Shown here in pieces: positions 51,713-60,255 of a stretch of DNA of 62,768 bases (position 1 is the stretch's first letter; each line of letters opens with the position of its first letter). This stretch comes from JAYODZ01 sp965662735 (GTDB taxonomy: Bacteria > Pseudomonadota > Alphaproteobacteria > RS24): assembly GCA_965662735.1 (NCBI GenBank), contig CBFIIU010000012.1, positions 1 through 62,768 of the forward strand. Direction: 5' to 3'. The position numbers were made by a program, and so were the translations under genes. The notes beneath the pieces are model-generated. The model saw only the letters and a list, made by a program, of their open reading frames with translations. It was not told the origin of the DNA and did no database searches.

Positions 51713-53066
51713 TGGGAAATGATACGCCGATGGTCTGCATGAGCGTGAAAAAATTTGGAAAACTGGTGGCAATCATTTTGGCATCATCAATTTCGACGGG
51801 ATTGTCGCTGACTAAACCCAAAAGAAGAAAGCTCATGGCGATGCGGTGGTCGTGATGGGTGACCACAGTGCCGCCTCCCGCGATGCGGCCGCCGCCAGCG
51901 AGATCGGATCCTTCAATGATCAAGCTATCGCCGTCACACTGCGCCGAAACGCCATTGGCGCGCAAACCGTCAATGATCGCGGAGAGCCGATCACTTTCTT
52001 TAACGCGCAGCTCGCCCAGCCCATGAAAGATGCTGGTGCCCGTGGCGCAGGCTGCAAGCACGGCCAAAGCCGGATATTCATCAATCATCGAAGGTGCCCG
52101 TTCAGCCTCGACCTCGATGGCACGTAATGCGGAGGCCTGAACCGTGATGTCGGTGACTGTCTCGCCCGCGGCTTGCCGAATATTGTCAATGTGCAGGTCG
52201 GCTCCCATCTCACGCACGGTATGAAATAAACCATCGCGATGGGGGTTTTGCATGACCCCGCGCAAGGTGACGCGCGACGATGGAACCATGAGGGCGGCAA
52301 TTAAGGGAAAAGCGGCCGAGGACGGATCGCCCGGAACAATGATCTCGTGAGCGGTGAGCTGGTTTTCCCCGCGCAGCCAAATATGATTTCCATCAGCACG
52401 GTGCTCCGTCCGGATATCGGCGCCAAAGAGCGATAACATTCGCTCGGTATGATCGCGGGTGGGGTGGGGTTCGATAATATGGCTCTCTCCCGGAGCGGCA
52501 AGGGCGGCCAGTAGGAGCGCAGATTTCACCTGCGCCGAGGCAACCGGCAAAGTGTAGACGATGGGCAAAGGGTGGGCGCAGCCCGTTAAAGACAGGGGCA
52601 AATGATCCTGATCTAGGGGGGAGACCGCTAATCCCATTTGCGATAGGGGCTCGAGAACCCGTTTCATCGGCCGTCGGGAAAGCGAAGCATCGCCGGTGAA
52701 GGTGGCGGTGCAGGGGCTGCCGGTGAACAGGCCCATCATCAGCCGACAGCCGGTTCCGGCATTGCCAAAATCCAAAGCCTGATCGGGCGTCATAAAATTA
52801 CCAATGCCTCGACCAGAGACCCGCCAGACGCCGTCGCTCTGGCGGTCAATAGGGGTTCCTAGCGCCTTCAGCGCGCTGGCGGTTGCCAACACATCATCCC
52901 CTTCTAAAAGACCGGTGATCTGTGTTGTGCCCACGGCAATTGCTCCAAGCATCAGGGCTCGGTGCGAAATGGATTTATCGCCGGGTATGGTTACCGCGCC
53001 CGATAAGGGCGTTGACCCTCTATGGAGGCGATGCGGCTGGCTGGGCGGGGTTGGTTCGGATTTCAT
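51699..53066 (-). CDS. aroA: 3-phosphoshikimate 1-carboxyvinyltransferase (EPSP synthase)
   Basis: A 455-aa EPSP synthase of the shikimate pathway. Conserved: PGDKSISHRALMLGAIA, GNAGTGCRLMMGLFTG with the PEP-site region, DASLSRRPMKRVLEPL, SAQVKSALLLAAL, ELRVKESDRLSAI and THHDHRIAMSFLLLGL. The GNAGTGCR form with Ala between Asn and Gly is of the class II type, found in naturally glyphosate-tolerant enzymes; this is a sequence observation, not a tested property. Divergent from the TIGR02300-type gene. Confidence 0.96.
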   Translation of the reverse strand: MKSEPTPPSQPHRLHRGSTPLSGAVTIPGDKSISHRALMLGAIAVGTTQITGLLEGDDVLATASALKALGTPIDRQSDGVWRVSGRGIGNFMTPDQALDFGNAGTGCRLMMGLFTGSPCTATFTGDASLSRRPMKRVLEPLSQMGLAVSPLDQDHLPLSLTGCAHPLPIVYTLPVASAQVKSALLLAALAAPGESHIIEPHPTRDHTERMLSLFGADIRTEHRADGNHIWLRGENQLTAHEIIVPGDPSSAAFPLIAALMVPSSRVTLRGVMQNPHRDGLFHTVREMGADLHIDNIRQAAGETVTDITVQASALRAIEVEAERAPSMIDEYPALAVLAACATGTSIFHGLGELRVKESDRLSAIIDGLRANGVSAQCDGDSLIIEGSDLAGGGRIAGGGTVVTHHDHRIAMSFLLLGLVSDNPVEIDDAKMIATSFPNFFTLMQTIGVSFPNDPA

Positions 53067-53277
53067 GCGCGGCTGATTTCGTTGGCAGGGTCTATTTCAC
53101 ATATGTGGCACATGTGCGGCACAGGTCCATCACAAATTCAGGGTAAAAAACCACATTCATTCGTTTTTTGCCTTAAAAAAGGGTTGCCACGAGAAATTAA
53201 ATCACTTCTTATCTTTTTGCTTTTGACAGATGGCACGTGTCATGGCAAGGGAACGCTCAATTTTATGGAGGCGTATA

Positions 53278-53682
53278 GTGGTAGATCCAAAACTTGGAAC
53301 AAAACGGCAATGCGAATCGTGCGGCGCTAAATTTTATGATTTGAACCGCAACCCGATTGAGTGTCCGAAATGCGGCACGCTTTTCGATCCCGAAGTGTTG
53401 GTCCGCCGTCGCGCGCCCGAAAAAGAGATTGCGCCAACCAAAGATGTTGATGCCGATACCACCGATGACGATGATGATCTCGACATAGATATGGATGATG
53501 GGGATGTCAGCCTGGAATCGTTAGACGATGACGATGATGACGCCCTCGATGATGAGGCCGATGAGACCTTAGATCCAGCCATCGGCGAAAATTTCGATGA
53601 TGATGATATTCTAATCGATGACGACGAGGATGATGAGGATGATCTGCTTGTCGATGACGAGGATGAAGAGGACGACGAATAG
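53278..53682 (+). CDS. TIGR02300-family zinc-ribbon protein with acidic tail
   Basis: A 134-aa protein conserved next to aroA in Alphaproteobacteria, function unknown. The N-terminal zinc ribbon has KRQCESCGAKFYDLNRNPIE followed by CPKCG (Cys12, Cys15, Cys29, Cys32). The remaining two thirds is an extremely acidic, low-complexity Asp/Glu tail. Start is GTG 53278 with GGAGG seven bases upstream, giving the family start VDPKLGTKR; an open frame to 53230 is not family-like. The 211 bp to aroA form a divergent promoter region. Confidence 0.9.
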   Translation: MVDPKLGTKRQCESCGAKFYDLNRNPIECPKCGTLFDPEVLVRRRAPEKEIAPTKDVDADTTDDDDDLDIDMDDGDVSLESLDDDDDDALDDEADETLDPAIGENFDDDDILIDDDEDDEDDLLVDDEDEEDDE

Positions 53683-53767
53683 TCGCGACGCCGAATAAGC
53701 GGGCGCTCCGCGCTTTTCGCTTGATTTGTCTAATATTTGCGTCTATCACCGCTTCCACCGAAATGAC

Positions 53768-53843
<76 letters not shown>

Positions 53844-54006
53844 TTTCCCACTTTTCTGCCCCATTTCCGAGCAAATTCTGCGCAGTGGAAATGGCTCCGG
53901 CGCTAAATTACTGCTCAATAATGCTCACAACGACAGGTCGCAAAGCGGGGATTGACGGCCTTATGCTCGACAATTAGGCGTCCCGGAGAGGGGCGCTGCA
54001 CGCTCA

Positions 54007-55563
54007 TTAGGCGGCTTTGGGAGGGCTTTTACGTCTGCCGTTTTTGCGACGCGCTTTAAGGGCAACGGGTTTAGCGTCTCTCGATTTAGCGTCTCTCGAT
54101 TTTCCATCTCTCGATTTTCCATCTCTCGATTTAGCATCTCTCGATTTAGCATCTCTCGATTTAGCATCTCTCGATTTAGCATCTCTCGATTTAGCATCAG
54201 TGGGTTTGGACTCTCTGGCTTTGCGCTCCGGGCGTGGGCCGCGGCTGTCATGATCGGCGTGGCGCGGCTCGTCAAAATGTGATGGGCCCGAGCGTTTTGT
54301 GAATTTGCCTTTCGTGGCGCCTTTCGCGGTGCCTTTGGGGGCACCTTTGCCGGGGTCTTTGGGAGCGCCTTTTGCTGTGGCTTTGTGCGGGCGGGCGCTT
54401 TTTCCGCCGCCATTTTTTCTTCCGCGGGGCGCGTCCGACGATTTTTGTCCGCGCGGTTTGCGTCGATCATCGTCGGCTGCGTTGGGGTTCATCAATTTAT
54501 TAATGGCGCGCCATTTTCCAGAGTCGGCGGGGGTGACAAGGCACATGGCTTCGCCCTCAGCGCCGGCCCGGGCGGTTCGGCCAATACGGTGAATATAATC
54601 TTCAGCACATTGCGGGAGATCGTAATTGATAACATGGGCGACATGCGGGATGTCGAGGCCACGTGCGGCCACATCGGTTGCGACTAAAATTCGAAATTTC
54701 TCGGATCGGAAATGCGCAATCGCGCGATCGCGCTTATTTTGCCGCAAGTCGCCGTGAATGGCCTCAGCCGTGTGGCCATCCTTGGACAATCGACGGGCCA
54801 TTTTTTCGGTGCTGTATTTTGTCTTCATGAACAAAATAACCGAACCCGCGCGGCGTTCCAATTCGGTTAGGAGAAGATCATATTTCCCGCCTTCACTGAC
54901 CTGCATGACATCATGCTTAATATTAATTTTGGTTGGCGATGACTGCCCCACATCGATCCGAACGGGATCGGTTAAGTATTTTTGAGAAATCTTGATGATA
55001 TTTTGCGGGAGCGTCGCGGAAAACAGCATGGTTTGGCGATGCGCGGGCATGAATTTTAAAATGGTTTCGATTTGAACGGTAAAGCCCATATCCAACATGC
55101 GGTCGGTCTCGTCGAGAACCAAAAACTGGGTGTCGTGAAGGGTGAGGCTGCGCCGCTTTAAGTGATCATTAACGCGGCCCGGCGTGCCCACAATGATGCG
55201 GGGCTGAAGTTTCAATTGTTGTAATTGCTTGGGCATCGCTTCGCCGCCAATCAGCAAGGCGGTTTTTATTTTGGAGCGTTTGCCGATAAGCGCTTGTAAT
55301 TGCGCCATCACCTGAGCGGCAAGCTCGCGCGTGGGGGTCAAGACTAAAGCCGACCCTTCGGCTTGGGTCAGCACGTGAACCGCCAGTGGAATGCCAAAGG
55401 CAGCTGTTTTACCGGTTCCGGTTTGTGCCGAGCCTAAAATATCGCGGCCCTCTAATGCGGGCGGGATCGCCTCGGCTTGGATCGGCGTTGGTGTCGTAAA
55501 TTGCAAATGCTGCAATGTGTGGTTTAAGGCTTCGGGGAGGCCTAATTCATCAAAATGTTTCAT
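54007..55563 (-). CDS. DEAD-box-type ATP-dependent RNA helicase with repetitive basic tail
   Basis: A 518-aa RhlE-like RNA helicase. N-terminal core about 1-370: Q motif region (FTTPTPIQAEAIPPAL), motif I AQTGTGKTAAFGIPL, Ia PTRELAAQV, motif II as DETD (not DEAD) in LVLDETDRMLDMGF, III FSATLP, IV-V (VATDVAARGLDIP) and VI HRIGRTARAG. The last 140 residues are a lysine/arginine-rich disordered tail containing KGAPKDPGKGAPKGTAKGA and eight SRD units (KSRDA/G repeat) encoded by a DNA minisatellite. Such tails bind RNA non-specifically. Probable role in ribosome assembly or cold RNA handling; a cold-shock gene lies just upstream on the same strand. Confidence 0.93.
   Translation of the reverse strand: MKHFDELGLPEALNHTLQHLQFTTPTPIQAEAIPPALEGRDILGSAQTGTGKTAAFGIPLAVHVLTQAEGSALVLTPTRELAAQVMAQLQALIGKRSKIKTALLIGGEAMPKQLQQLKLQPRIIVGTPGRVNDHLKRRSLTLHDTQFLVLDETDRMLDMGFTVQIETILKFMPAHRQTMLFSATLPQNIIKISQKYLTDPVRIDVGQSSPTKINIKHDVMQVSEGGKYDLLLTELERRAGSVILFMKTKYSTEKMARRLSKDGHTAEAIHGDLRQNKRDRAIAHFRSEKFRILVATDVAARGLDIPHVAHVINYDLPQCAEDYIHRIGRTARAGAEGEAMCLVTPADSGKWRAINKLMNPNAADDDRRKPRGQKSSDAPRGRKNGGGKSARPHKATAKGAPKDPGKGAPKGTAKGATKGKFTKRSGPSHFDEPRHADHDSRGPRPERKARESKPTDAKSRDAKSRDAKSRDAKSRDAKSRDGKSRDGKSRDAKSRDAKPVALKARRKNGRRKSPPKAA
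54070..54189. repeat. 15-bp minisatellite in the helicase tail
   Basis: Eight adjacent 15-bp units (plus strand TTTAGCATCTCTCGA and two variants) from 54070 to 54189, then a decayed copy. On the minus strand each encodes SRDAK or SRDGK. The frame is kept because the unit is a multiple of three. Confidence 0.95.
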
Positions 55564-55713
55564 AATCGCTTCTGTCTATCGCGTGCAGTAACAAATGATG
55601 AAACGGCAGGCGCAAAGGTATCCTCTCATGGAGGATGACAACGCTAATGGAAATTCGAGCGCGCGTGCAGCAATGGTTTATGACCATTGCCAACACGCCG
55701 CGAATTCTCGGGG

Positions 55714-55733
55714 GCACCGCCTCAGGGCGGTGC
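55714..55733 (-). other. GC-rich hairpin downstream of cspA
   Basis: A perfect 8-bp stem (GCACCGCC with GGCGGTGC) around TCAG, 36 bp past the cspA stop. It lacks a T tract on the minus strand, so it may stabilise the 3' end or act as a weak terminator between cspA and the helicase gene. Confidence 0.4.
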
Positions 55734-55768
55734 GTCCTTTATAAGAGATTTGGGGGCCTAAAAAGGCT

Positions 55769-55975
55769 TTAATCTGCGAGCTTGAGGTTGCCAGCGGAAG
55801 TTTTGCCGCGGTTCTCAACGAGCTCGAAACTTACTTTTTGGCCTTCGTTCAGATGACCGATGCCGGCCTCTTGAACGGCGCTGATGTGAACGAACACATC
55901 ATTCGTGCCATCTTCTGGCGCGATGAAGCCATAACCTTTAGTGGGGTTGAACCATTTTACTGTACCTGTAGCCAT
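55769..55975 (-). CDS. cspA: Cold-shock protein (CspA family)
   Basis: A 68-aa OB-fold single-stranded nucleic acid chaperone. RNP1 is KGYGFIAPE and RNP2 VFVHISAV; TGTVKWFNPTKGYGF at the start is the family signature. The 372 bp between its start and rnd on the other strand probably hold a long cspA leader, typical for cold-shock mRNAs, plus the rnd promoter; I see no other gene there. Confidence 0.96.
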   Translation of the reverse strand: MATGTVKWFNPTKGYGFIAPEDGTNDVFVHISAVQEAGIGHLNEGQKVSFELVENRGKTSAGNLKLAD

Positions 55976-56347
55976 GTCTGTCTCCTTTAGACGTCACAAT
56001 ATTTGGAGTGCTCACGCAGGCCGTACGGTATGAACGGACCTTGTTACTCTTTTCCACACGCCTAGGATCAAACTGGAAAGGGTGATCGTCAGAGCCTCTT
56101 TTTCGAGGCTGGCCGTTTTAAAAACGACGTCAAATGTTAAGAGTATCTGAAAACTCACCGACTTCTTGCCCTTTTTTTATCACCAAAGCAAGTCAAATCA
56201 TGAGGCCCCGCAAATTTCCATTTGAGAAAGGTCGTTGCGAAACCCGTTTCGCGTTTGACGCTGCGCGCTTAGGTGGGGTCCTATTTCTTGCATTGAGGTC
56301 GTCGTCAGAGTCGTTTACACATGCTAAATAATTGAAAAGGATTTCTG

Positions 56348-56962
56348 ATGACCGTGCATTTGTACAAGAATGATTTACCTGCCGACCTGACCTTTTCGGG
56401 GTCTATCGCGGTGGACACTGAAACGCTTGGCCTCAAGCCGACCCGTGATCGGCTCTGCTTGGTACAGATTTCGGGGGGCGATGGCATTGCCCATATCGTT
56501 CAATTTGACGGTACAAATTATGATGCCCCCAATCTGAAGGCGCTTTTGTCTAACCGGGAAATCGTCAAAATTTTTCACTATGCACGTTTTGATGTGGCGG
56601 TGATTGCCCATTATCTCAACGTCCATGCCGCGCCTTTATGGTGCACAAAAATTGCCTCAAAATTAGCGCGAACCTATACCGATCGTCATGGCCTCAAGGA
56701 TTTGTGCCGTGAGTTGCTGGGGGTTGATTTGTCGAAACAACAGCAAAGCTCGGACTGGGCCGCGACGGAATTATCCGATGCGCAGTTAAATTATGCGGCA
56801 TCAGACGTCCTCTATCTCCACGATCTGAAAGATCGACTAGATATGATACTCACCAGAGAAGGTCGGCGCCCGATGGCCGAGGCCTGTTTCGATTTTATTT
56901 TGGTACGCGCGGCGATGGATATGACCGGCTTCGAAGATATGGATATTTTTTCTCACGCGTAA
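56348..56962 (+). CDS. rnd: Ribonuclease D, short form
   Basis: A 204-aa DEDDy 3'-5' exonuclease. Exo I is AVDTETLGLKP (Asp23, Glu25), Exo II IVKIFHYARFDVAVI, and Exo III LNYAASDVLYLHDLKD with the catalytic Tyr and Asp. Only the catalytic domain is present; E. coli RNase D adds two HRDC domains. The short form is common in Alphaproteobacteria. Followed 21 bp later by lptC. Confidence 0.9.
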   Translation: MTVHLYKNDLPADLTFSGSIAVDTETLGLKPTRDRLCLVQISGGDGIAHIVQFDGTNYDAPNLKALLSNREIVKIFHYARFDVAVIAHYLNVHAAPLWCTKIASKLARTYTDRHGLKDLCRELLGVDLSKQQQSSDWAATELSDAQLNYAASDVLYLHDLKDRLDMILTREGRRPMAEACFDFILVRAAMDMTGFEDMDIFSHA

Positions 56963-56983
56963 TGATGCGAGACGCGCTCCGCC

Positions 56984-57613
56984 ATGGCACACCAACCGCA
57001 TCAAAAGCCTGACCGCCAAAAATTATATCATCAGCGTATCCGGCATTTGCGCATCGTCCTTCCCAGTGTGGCTGTCATCCTCACCATTTTTTTGGTGCTT
57101 TCGTATAATAATAATGCCGTGCGTCGGGCTGTTCAGGATTTTGCTTTTGATGTGGCTCAGCCATCAATATCGGGACTGCGCATGCCAGGAACCAGCGCCG
57201 ATGGAAACGCCTTTTTAGTTCAAGCCGCGCGTGTTGATGCGCTCTCTCAAAATCAGGTTTCGCTCGTCGATTTAGCCATCGATTTGGCGGCTGATCCGAA
57301 ACTGGAGGTTCGGGCGCCGGCTGGCCGTTATGACAAAGATGCCCAATTTTTAGTGCTAGAGAGACCGGTGCATATTCAACAAGCGTCCGATTTCAACATC
57401 CGCTTGGGCGTGAGTAATATCCGTCTAATTGAGAGACAGCTCCAATCCTCAGATGGCTTTTATGCTCAGGGGCGCGATGGCCTTGTTCTCGAGGCGAATC
57501 GTGTCACCAGCGACATGTCGAGGGGGGAGCATCATTTTTCAGGCAACATTCGGTTGCATATTCCCGCTCAATATTTTCCCGCTCAACGTCTTCCTGACGA
57601 AGGGGGGCGTTAA
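56984..57613 (+). CDS. lptC: LPS export protein LptC
   Basis: A 209-aa bitopic inner-membrane protein. One N-terminal helix (IVLPSVAVILTIFLVLSY) precedes a periplasmic beta-jellyroll domain (about 60-200) with LptC-like VDLAIDLAADPKLEVRAPAG and ARGRD/GLVLEANRV-type strands. It links the LptBFG ATPase complex to the LptA bridge. Its stop overlaps the lptA start by one base (TAATG). Confidence 0.85.
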   Translation: MAHQPHQKPDRQKLYHQRIRHLRIVLPSVAVILTIFLVLSYNNNAVRRAVQDFAFDVAQPSISGLRMPGTSADGNAFLVQAARVDALSQNQVSLVDLAIDLAADPKLEVRAPAGRYDKDAQFLVLERPVHIQQASDFNIRLGVSNIRLIERQLQSSDGFYAQGRDGLVLEANRVTSDMSRGEHHFSGNIRLHIPAQYFPAQRLPDEGGR

Positions 57614-58128
57614 TGGTTTTTCTCCTGCGCCCAGCTAGCATGTCGATGGCTATTTTTCTGTGGGCCTGTGTTGCCGCCCATGCGCAGCAATTTTCGATGC
57701 AAGCCGATCCGGATGCGCCGCTCGATGTTCGCGCAGAAGCTCTCGACGTCATCGAGCAAGATGGTCGCGCCTTATTTTCAGGGGAGGTGGTTCTCTCCCA
57801 AGGTGACATTCGTCTGACGTCAGACCGCTTGCGGTTGGACTGGTCAGAGGGCTACCAACTGCGTTCGGCGCGCGCCGAGGGGAGCGTGTATTTGCGCAGT
57901 GCTCAGCAGCAAGAAATTCGCGGCCAATGGGCGGCGTATGATTTCGCGACATCGACCCTTATTATTGGCGATGACGTAACGGTTGTGATGCCGCCGCAAG
58001 GCGACCAAGATGGGGCTCGATTGTCCGGAAAGCGGTTTACTGTTGATATGCGTGCGGGCTTCGGAACGTTGTCGGGTGGTCCGCAAGGGCGGGTCAAAGG
58101 TGTGCTGCAGCCGAAATTGGGCAAATAG
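57613..58128 (+). CDS. lptA: LPS transport periplasmic protein LptA
   Basis: A 171-aa OstA/LptA-family protein: signal peptide ending AAHAQQ, then the jellyroll repeats DVRAEALDVIEQDGRALFSG, EVVLSQGDIRLTSDRLRLDW and TLIIGDDVTVVMPPQGDQDG. It forms the periplasmic bridge that carries LPS to LptDE. The gene ends (LGK stop) in the first copy of a 78-bp duplication that flanks an N run; the stop is the same in both copies, so the protein is complete. Confidence 0.88.
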   Translation: MVFLLRPASMSMAIFLWACVAAHAQQFSMQADPDAPLDVRAEALDVIEQDGRALFSGEVVLSQGDIRLTSDRLRLDWSEGYQLRSARAEGSVYLRSAQQQEIRGQWAAYDFATSTLIIGDDVTVVMPPQGDQDGARLSGKRFTVDMRAGFGTLSGGPQGRVKGVLQPKLGK

Positions 58129-58342
58129 CCCATATCCTGCACCAAGGGGTAAAGTCGCGATGGGANNNNNNNNNNNNNNNNNNNNNNNNNNNNNNNNNNN
58201 NNNNNNNNNNNNNNNNNNNNNNNNNNNNNNNNNNNNNNNNNNNNNNNNNNNNNNNNNNNNNNNNGGCGGGTCAAAGGTGTGCTGCAGCCGAAATTGGGCA
58301 AATAGCCCATATCCTGCACCAAGGGGTAAAGTCGCGATGGGA
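58088..58342. other. Unmerged assembly overlap: 78-bp direct duplication around 99 N
   Basis: Bases 58088-58165 and 58265-58342 are identical over 78 bp, reading from the end of lptA to GATGGGA, and are separated by 99 N (58166-58264). This is what a scaffolder leaves when two contigs overlap but are not joined. The true sequence probably has one copy and no gap. Confidence 0.9.
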
Positions 58343-58456
58343 TGTCGCTTTTGGAGGTGTAAGTTCTTTACTATCGCTCTAAAGCAATGCGCACGATATG
58401 ATATTGTCAAAATAGGCTGTGCATTGCGTATGATGCCCAGTGACAGTCAGTGAGTT

Positions 58457-59254
58457 ATGTTGCGGGTAACGGGGCAAAATATGCAAACCAATCGCACAGA
58501 ACAGCAAGGGGAGTTCAATTTGCCGATGACAGACGGTTTATCAGTCTCGCATTTAGCGAAGCGTTATCGTGACCGTCAGGCGGTATACGATGTCTCCTTC
58601 AAGGTGCGTCGTGGTGAAGTGGTGGGCTTGCTGGGGCCAAATGGCGCGGGCAAAACGACGAGCTTCTATATGGTGATGGGGTTAGTGCGGGCCGATCGCG
58701 GACGGGTGGAGCTCGATGGCGAGGATATTAGTGAGTTGCCAATGTATCGCCGCGCGCGCATGGGCATGGGCTATTTGCCCCAAGAGGCGTCCATTTTTCG
58801 GACGTTGACCGTCACCGAAAATATTATGGCTATTTTAGAAATTGTTGAGACCGACCCTATGCTTCGTCGCGACCGGTTGCAGCAGCTATTAGTGGATTTT
58901 GATATTGAGGCGCAGGCTGATACTCTTGGTGCGATGTTGTCAGGAGGCGAACGCCGCCGGGTCGAGATTGCCCGCGCGCTCGCAACCAACCCACAAATTT
59001 TGCTGCTCGACGAACCATTTGCAGGGATTGATCCGGTCGCCGTCGAGGATATTCGCGGGCTGATCGGCGTTTTGCGGCAAAGAAATATTGGCATTCTTAT
59101 TACCGATCATAATGTGCGCGAAACACTCAGCCTTGTGGATCGTGCTTTGATTATGCATGAAGGGCGCGTGCTCCGTGAGGGTACAGCCCAAGATATTTTG
59201 GCGGATCCAAATGTGCGCCGCTATTATTTGGGTGAGAACTTCTCCATATCCTGA
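58457..59254 (+). CDS. lptB: LPS export ABC transporter ATPase LptB
   Basis: The ATPase that powers LPS extraction with LptFG. Walker A is LLGPNGAGKTTSFYMVMGL, Q loop YLPQEASIFRTLTV, signature MLSGGERRRVEIARAL, Walker B ILLLDEPFAGIDPVAVEDI, H loop ITDHNVRETL. The longest reading (265 aa, ATG 58457) has an N-terminal extension; starts at 58481 or 58526 (MTDGLSVSHLAKRY, 242 aa) are equally possible, and the last matches the E. coli length best. In many relatives rpoN follows lptB; here 240 bp without a gene lead directly to the hibernation factor. Confidence 0.95.
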   Translation: MLRVTGQNMQTNRTEQQGEFNLPMTDGLSVSHLAKRYRDRQAVYDVSFKVRRGEVVGLLGPNGAGKTTSFYMVMGLVRADRGRVELDGEDISELPMYRRARMGMGYLPQEASIFRTLTVTENIMAILEIVETDPMLRRDRLQQLLVDFDIEAQADTLGAMLSGGERRRVEIARALATNPQILLLDEPFAGIDPVAVEDIRGLIGVLRQRNIGILITDHNVRETLSLVDRALIMHEGRVLREGTAQDILADPNVRRYYLGENFSIS

Positions 59255-59496
59255 CTTCAATCCTAAACTAAGTTTGTCCGATTTTTTCAATATTGAGGAA
59301 AAGGTCAGATTAAAGGCTGGACAAATCTGCGCGCAAGGCTCACCATCTTTCTTGGAGATGGGCCTTAGCCCAGTCGTGATCGTTTCATCTTTTACGACGT
59401 CCAAGGCAAGGTCCGTCACGCCGATGCAGGCGTGAACCCAGTAAAGGCTTCCCGCCTGTTCTCGGTGGTCACGAAGAACAGTAGGAGGCATTTGTG

Positions 59497-60039
59497 ATGC
59501 AAATTCATATTACAGGCAGACATATAGACACAGGTCCATCGTTGCGCGAGCACGTTGAAGGCCGGCTCATCGATGCGGTGGGCAAGTATTTTTCGAAAGA
59601 TGCCGATGTGAATGTCACCTTCTCGAAGGTCGGCCACGCTTTTAAAAGCGATTGTGCGGTTCATCTGGATAGCGGCATGCATTTGCAGGCATCCGGGCGC
59701 AATAGCAATATATATTCGAGTTTTGATGAAACGATTGAAAAGCTCGCCAAGCAATTGCGGCGCTACAAACGTAAATTAAAAAATCATCACGGAAAGACGT
59801 CGGAGGAGGCGGCCCCCCTAATGCCTCAAGATGCGGCGGATGATGGCGCCCCGGCGATTATTGCCGAGAACCTCACAAGCCTGCCATCCATGAGCCTAGC
59901 CGCAGCGATTGAGATCGTTGAGGAAGGGCTAATGGATCATGTGCTGTTTAAGCGGACTGGAACAAAAACGCCCGACCTGGCATGTCTTGTTCGGCGTCGG
60001 CCAGATGGAAGCATTAGCTGGATCGACCTCGCGGCATAG
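59497..60039 (+). CDS. hpf: Ribosome hibernation promoting factor (long form)
   Basis: A 180-aa HPF. The N-terminal domain (about 1-100) is the 30S-binding YfiA/RaiA fold: MQIHITGRHIDTGPSLREHV, NVTFSKVGHAFKSDCAVHL and SFDETIEKLAKQLRRYKRKL. The C-terminal dimerisation domain of the long form is present (PSMSLAAAIEIVEEGLMDHV, then LFKRTGTKTPDLACLVRRRP). It pairs ribosomes into inactive 100S dimers in stationary phase. Start ATG 59497 has AGGAGG eight bases upstream. Confidence 0.9.
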   Translation: MQIHITGRHIDTGPSLREHVEGRLIDAVGKYFSKDADVNVTFSKVGHAFKSDCAVHLDSGMHLQASGRNSNIYSSFDETIEKLAKQLRRYKRKLKNHHGKTSEEAAPLMPQDAADDGAPAIIAENLTSLPSMSLAAAIEIVEEGLMDHVLFKRTGTKTPDLACLVRRRPDGSISWIDLAA

Positions 60040-60255
60040 CACCCGACCTTTCAAGGGGAGGGGCGGATATTTTTGCGGAAAACCACCGTCGCTGACGGAG
60101 ACTTCTATAGTTGACCGGGGCTTATGTCGCCGACGGAGACTAATGAGCGGGGGGGTGGTTTTTGCGCCACACCTAGCAAAAAAAAATTGCCAATCGATCG
60201 GCTTGCGGTAAGCTTATAGCGTGTTCGTCATGTCGAGGAGCTATGGGGGGATAGT

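Noticed and set aside
53961..54470. Minus-strand frame with repeated MLNRE
   Set aside because: Out-of-frame reading of the helicase tail minisatellite; the in-frame helicase has all motifs.
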